Assembly: GCA_964370445.1 (NCBI GenBank)
Contig: CAYJJK010000128.1
Location: forward strand, 1 to 5,830
Source of the DNA: JAAYCI01 sp964370445
GTDB lineage: Bacteria; Bacillota; Clostridia; Oscillospirales; Ruminococcaceae
Direction: 5' to 3'
Length of the DNA stretch: 5,830 bases
Shown: piece by piece, positions 3,866-5,830 of the stretch
Position numbering within the stretch: the stretch's first letter is position 1
Layout of the letters: the number at the start of each line of letters is the position of its first letter
Position numbers and translations under genes: made by a program
The notes under the pieces: generated by a model
Database searches by the model: none
Seen by the model: only the letters and a program-made list of their open reading frames with translations
What the model was told of the DNA's origin: nothing

Positions 3866-5830
3866 CTAAAGGGCTGCTTTGATGAACTCAGGCGTCAAGG
3901 GCAATTGTGTGAAATTGACCCCTGCGGCATGTGCAACTGCGTTGCCAATGGCTGCAGCACACGGCACCACCGAGCATTCGCCAATGCTTTTGGCACCATA
4001 CGGGCCACCCGGCTCCATTTCCTCCACAAACGCAATGCGAATGGGTGGCATATCGGCGGCACGGAATATTTTATATTGACGTAAGGTAGAGTTTTTCACC
4101 TTGCCTTTTGCGTCTCTTACAATGGCTTCGCTAAGCGCATAACCAAGGCCCATTTGAACAGCACCTTCAATTTGGCCCTCTACGTTCATTGGGTTGATGG
4201 CATAGCCCACATCGTGTGCCGCCACGTAATCCAGCACTTTTACGTCGCCTGTTTCTGTGTCCAGTTGTACTTTTACAAAATGCGTGCCATATGAAACCGC
4301 CATAGAATCAGAGGCGAATGTTTCGGCCACAACAAGCTCTCGGCGTGCACGTGCGTGTTTTACAAGCGCGGCGTAGGTGGCTTCTTTGCCGTCTTTTGCT
4401 ACCACAGCACCATTTTTCACAGAAAGGTCGTTTTCGTCGCACTCTAAAAAGGAAGCGGCCTCTTTTAAAAGTTCTGCTTTCATACTTTCGGCGGCTTTTA
4501 CAGCGGCATGCGCACTAACATAAGTGCCACGGCTGCTGTAGTTGCCAAGGTCCCAAAGGCCGGTGGCTGTGTCGGCATCTAGGCATGCAATATGCTCAAA
4601 CGGCAAATCTAAAATTTCGGCAATCACAAGCTGTTGGCACGTTACAGAGCCATTGCCCATGTCGCTAACACCTGTTGTGAACCCGGCGGTGCCGTCTTCA
4701 TTCATTTTTAAGATAACCCCGGTAGAATCGGGAATAACGCCAAACACGCCGTTTCCATGTGCCGCTGTGGCAAGGCCCACGCCAATGCGATATTTTCCAC
4801 CTTCGCTTTGGCTTTGTTTTGCCTCAACCATAGCAGCCTCGTAACCAAACAATTCGCGTGCTTTTTGCAAGGTATCAAGCGGACGCGTGTTGCCAAGCGG
4901 GCTGTTAAAACGTGGGTCTTTCGCATCTGCTTCTATAAGGTTTTTCGCCAAAACATCGCTCATATCAAGGCCCAATTTGTCGCAAATCTCCGCAATCAAA
5001 CGTTGCTGGGCAAAAAATTCTTGCGGCGAGCCAAAGCCACGCATTGCACCGGCCGACGTCGTATTTGTGTAGATATACGAGCCTGTAAAACGCACGTTTG
5101 GTGTTTTCATAATGCGGAACAATTTGCCGCACATTGCCCAAACCACGGTGTTGGTGGCACCGGCATGCGCACCGGCGTTAATCAGCAGCTCGTAGTCTTG
5201 TGCAATGATGGTGCCATCGTTGTTCACACCCATTTTCACACGCACGCTCATTTCGTGGCGGCAACGGGTAGACGGAATGTCCTCGCGGCGCGTATACACA
5301 AGGCGCACCGGGCGACGTGTTTGCATGGAAAGCGCCGCCACAATGGGGTCGCACACCATGTCGATTTTGCCGCCAAAACCACCGCCAAGTGCCGGTGCAA
5401 TCACACGCACTTTGCTCATAGGAAGGCCAAAAATGCGCGAAAGGTTGATGCGATACGCAAACACATCCTGGCTTGTGGAGTACACTGTAAGGCTGCCGTC
5501 GGATTTATAATCGGCAAGGGCTGCGTGTGTTTCGATGGCCGCATGGTGAATGGCAGGCACTTCGTACACGCCTTCAAACACGTGGTCGGCTTCGGCAAAC
5601 GCTTTATCTACATCGCCACAATTTTGTTTTACCACACCGGCTACATTGCCGCCTTCATGAATAGGCGTAGCGCCCTCGGCAATGGCATCTTCGCAGCGCA
5701 GGTAAAACGGCAATTCTTCATATTCTACTTCAATCAAGCGCAGGGCGGCCTCGGCAATTTTTTCGTTGTCTGCGGCCACAGCGGCCACTTTATCGCCAAC
5801 AAAACGCACGGTGTCGTCAAAAATTTTCTC
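3866..5830 (-). CDS. Xanthine-dehydrogenase-family molybdenum hydroxylase, molybdopterin-binding large subunit, 5' end cut by window edge
   Basis: The frame is open from the right edge to TAG at 3866 (654 visible residues). Relatives of about 760 residues suggest roughly 100 N-terminal residues are missing. The fragment opens with VRFVGDKVAAVAA, the end of the ald/xanthine dehydrogenase a/b hammerhead domain. Visible Mo-cofactor motifs (numbered from the first visible codon) are STSQ near 118-121, GGGFGGK at 149-155, AMRGFG with Arg264, YSSRGTYVS near 431-439, a DVGYAINP segment near 540-547, and GAKSIGE near 612-618, whose Glu618 is the expected catalytic base. Known role: hydroxylation of a heterocycle or oxidation of an aldehyde using water, with electrons passing to [2Fe-2S] and FAD subunits, usually encoded nearby and here presumably upstream. 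It lacks the CO dehydrogenase AYRCSFR loop, so it is not CoxL. The position normally occupied by GQG reads DMGNG (391-395). Substrate cannot be read from sequence. The GTG at 5809 is internal, not the start. Confidence 0.95.
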   Translation of the reverse strand, partial: EKIFDDTVRFVGDKVAAVAADNEKIAEAALRLIEVEYEELPFYLRCEDAIAEGATPIHEGGNVAGVVKQNCGDVDKAFAEADHVFEGVYEVPAIHHAAIETHAALADYKSDGSLTVYSTSQDVFAYRINLSRIFGLPMSKVRVIAPALGGGFGGKIDMVCDPIVAALSMQTRRPVRLVYTRREDIPSTRCRHEMSVRVKMGVNNDGTIIAQDYELLINAGAHAGATNTVVWAMCGKLFRIMKTPNVRFTGSYIYTNTTSAGAMRGFGSPQEFFAQQRLIAEICDKLGLDMSDVLAKNLIEADAKDPRFNSPLGNTRPLDTLQKARELFGYEAAMVEAKQSQSEGGKYRIGVGLATAAHGNGVFGVIPDSTGVILKMNEDGTAGFTTGVSDMGNGSVTCQQLVIAEILDLPFEHIACLDADTATGLWDLGNYSSRGTYVSAHAAVKAAESMKAELLKEAASFLECDENDLSVKNGAVVAKDGKEATYAALVKHARARRELVVAETFASDSMAVSYGTHFVKVQLDTETGDVKVLDYVAAHDVGYAINPMNVEGQIEGAVQMGLGYALSEAIVRDAKGKVKNSTLRQYKIFRAADMPPIRIAFVEEMEPGGPYGAKSIGECSVVPCAAAIGNAVAHAAGVNFTQLPLTPEFIKAAL

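Noticed and set aside
3866..5809. GTG at 5809 as a true start of the Mo hydroxylase
   Set aside because: The frame continues to the window edge, and the encoded VRFVGDKVAAVAA segment is internal to the conserved N-terminal domain of the family.
3866..5830. Carbon monoxide dehydrogenase CoxL assignment
   Set aside because: The CoxL signature loop with the active-site cysteine (AYRCSFR) is absent; the corresponding site reads AMRGFG.

Overview
The window reads as one densely packed, entirely minus-strand gene cluster, so transcription runs from the right edge to the left edge. It looks like a low-to-moderate GC anaerobic bacterium, probably a Clostridia-type Firmicute. This rests on the strong AGGAG/AGGAGG ribosome binding sites, the short AT-rich gaps and the type of enzymes present. 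It is an inference; the sequence holds no taxonomic marker gene.

In transcription order: (1) 5830-3866, most of a xanthine-dehydrogenase-family molybdenum hydroxylase large subunit, missing its N-terminus at the window edge; (2) a 234-bp AT-rich gap with a weak candidate terminator hairpin, a near-perfect palindrome and no gene; (3) 3631-2903, a classical NAD(P)-dependent short-chain dehydrogenase/reductase (SDR); (4) 2827-1868, a full-length homologue of methenyltetrahydromethanopterin cyclohydrolase (Mch), an enzyme best known from methanogens, Archaeoglobus and aerobic methylotrophs; (5) 1813-833, a thiamine-diphosphate (ThDP) E1 alpha subunit of the acetoin/2-oxoacid dehydrogenase type; (6) 836-1, the matching E1 beta subunit, sharing an ATGA stop/start overlap with E1 alpha and cut by the left edge. 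Hairpins sit in both gaps flanking mch.

The notable point is the company mch keeps. No formyltransferase, methylene-H4MPT dehydrogenase or H4MPT synthesis gene is visible. Instead it sits between an SDR and an acetoin-type E1, downstream of a Mo hydroxylase. The simplest reading is a catabolic pathway: the Mo enzyme hydroxylates an N-heterocycle or aromatic substrate, the SDR reduces or oxidises a carbonyl/alcohol, the Mch homologue hydrolyses a cyclic C-N bond (amidine/imidazoline-like or pterin-like), and the E1 pair, with E2/E3 expected to the left, cleaves a ketone or oxoacid to an acyl-CoA. The gene families are seen directly; the pathway and substrate are hypotheses. SDR, mch and the two E1 genes are probably one operon. 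The Mo hydroxylase may be cotranscribed with them or may end at the weak hairpin.
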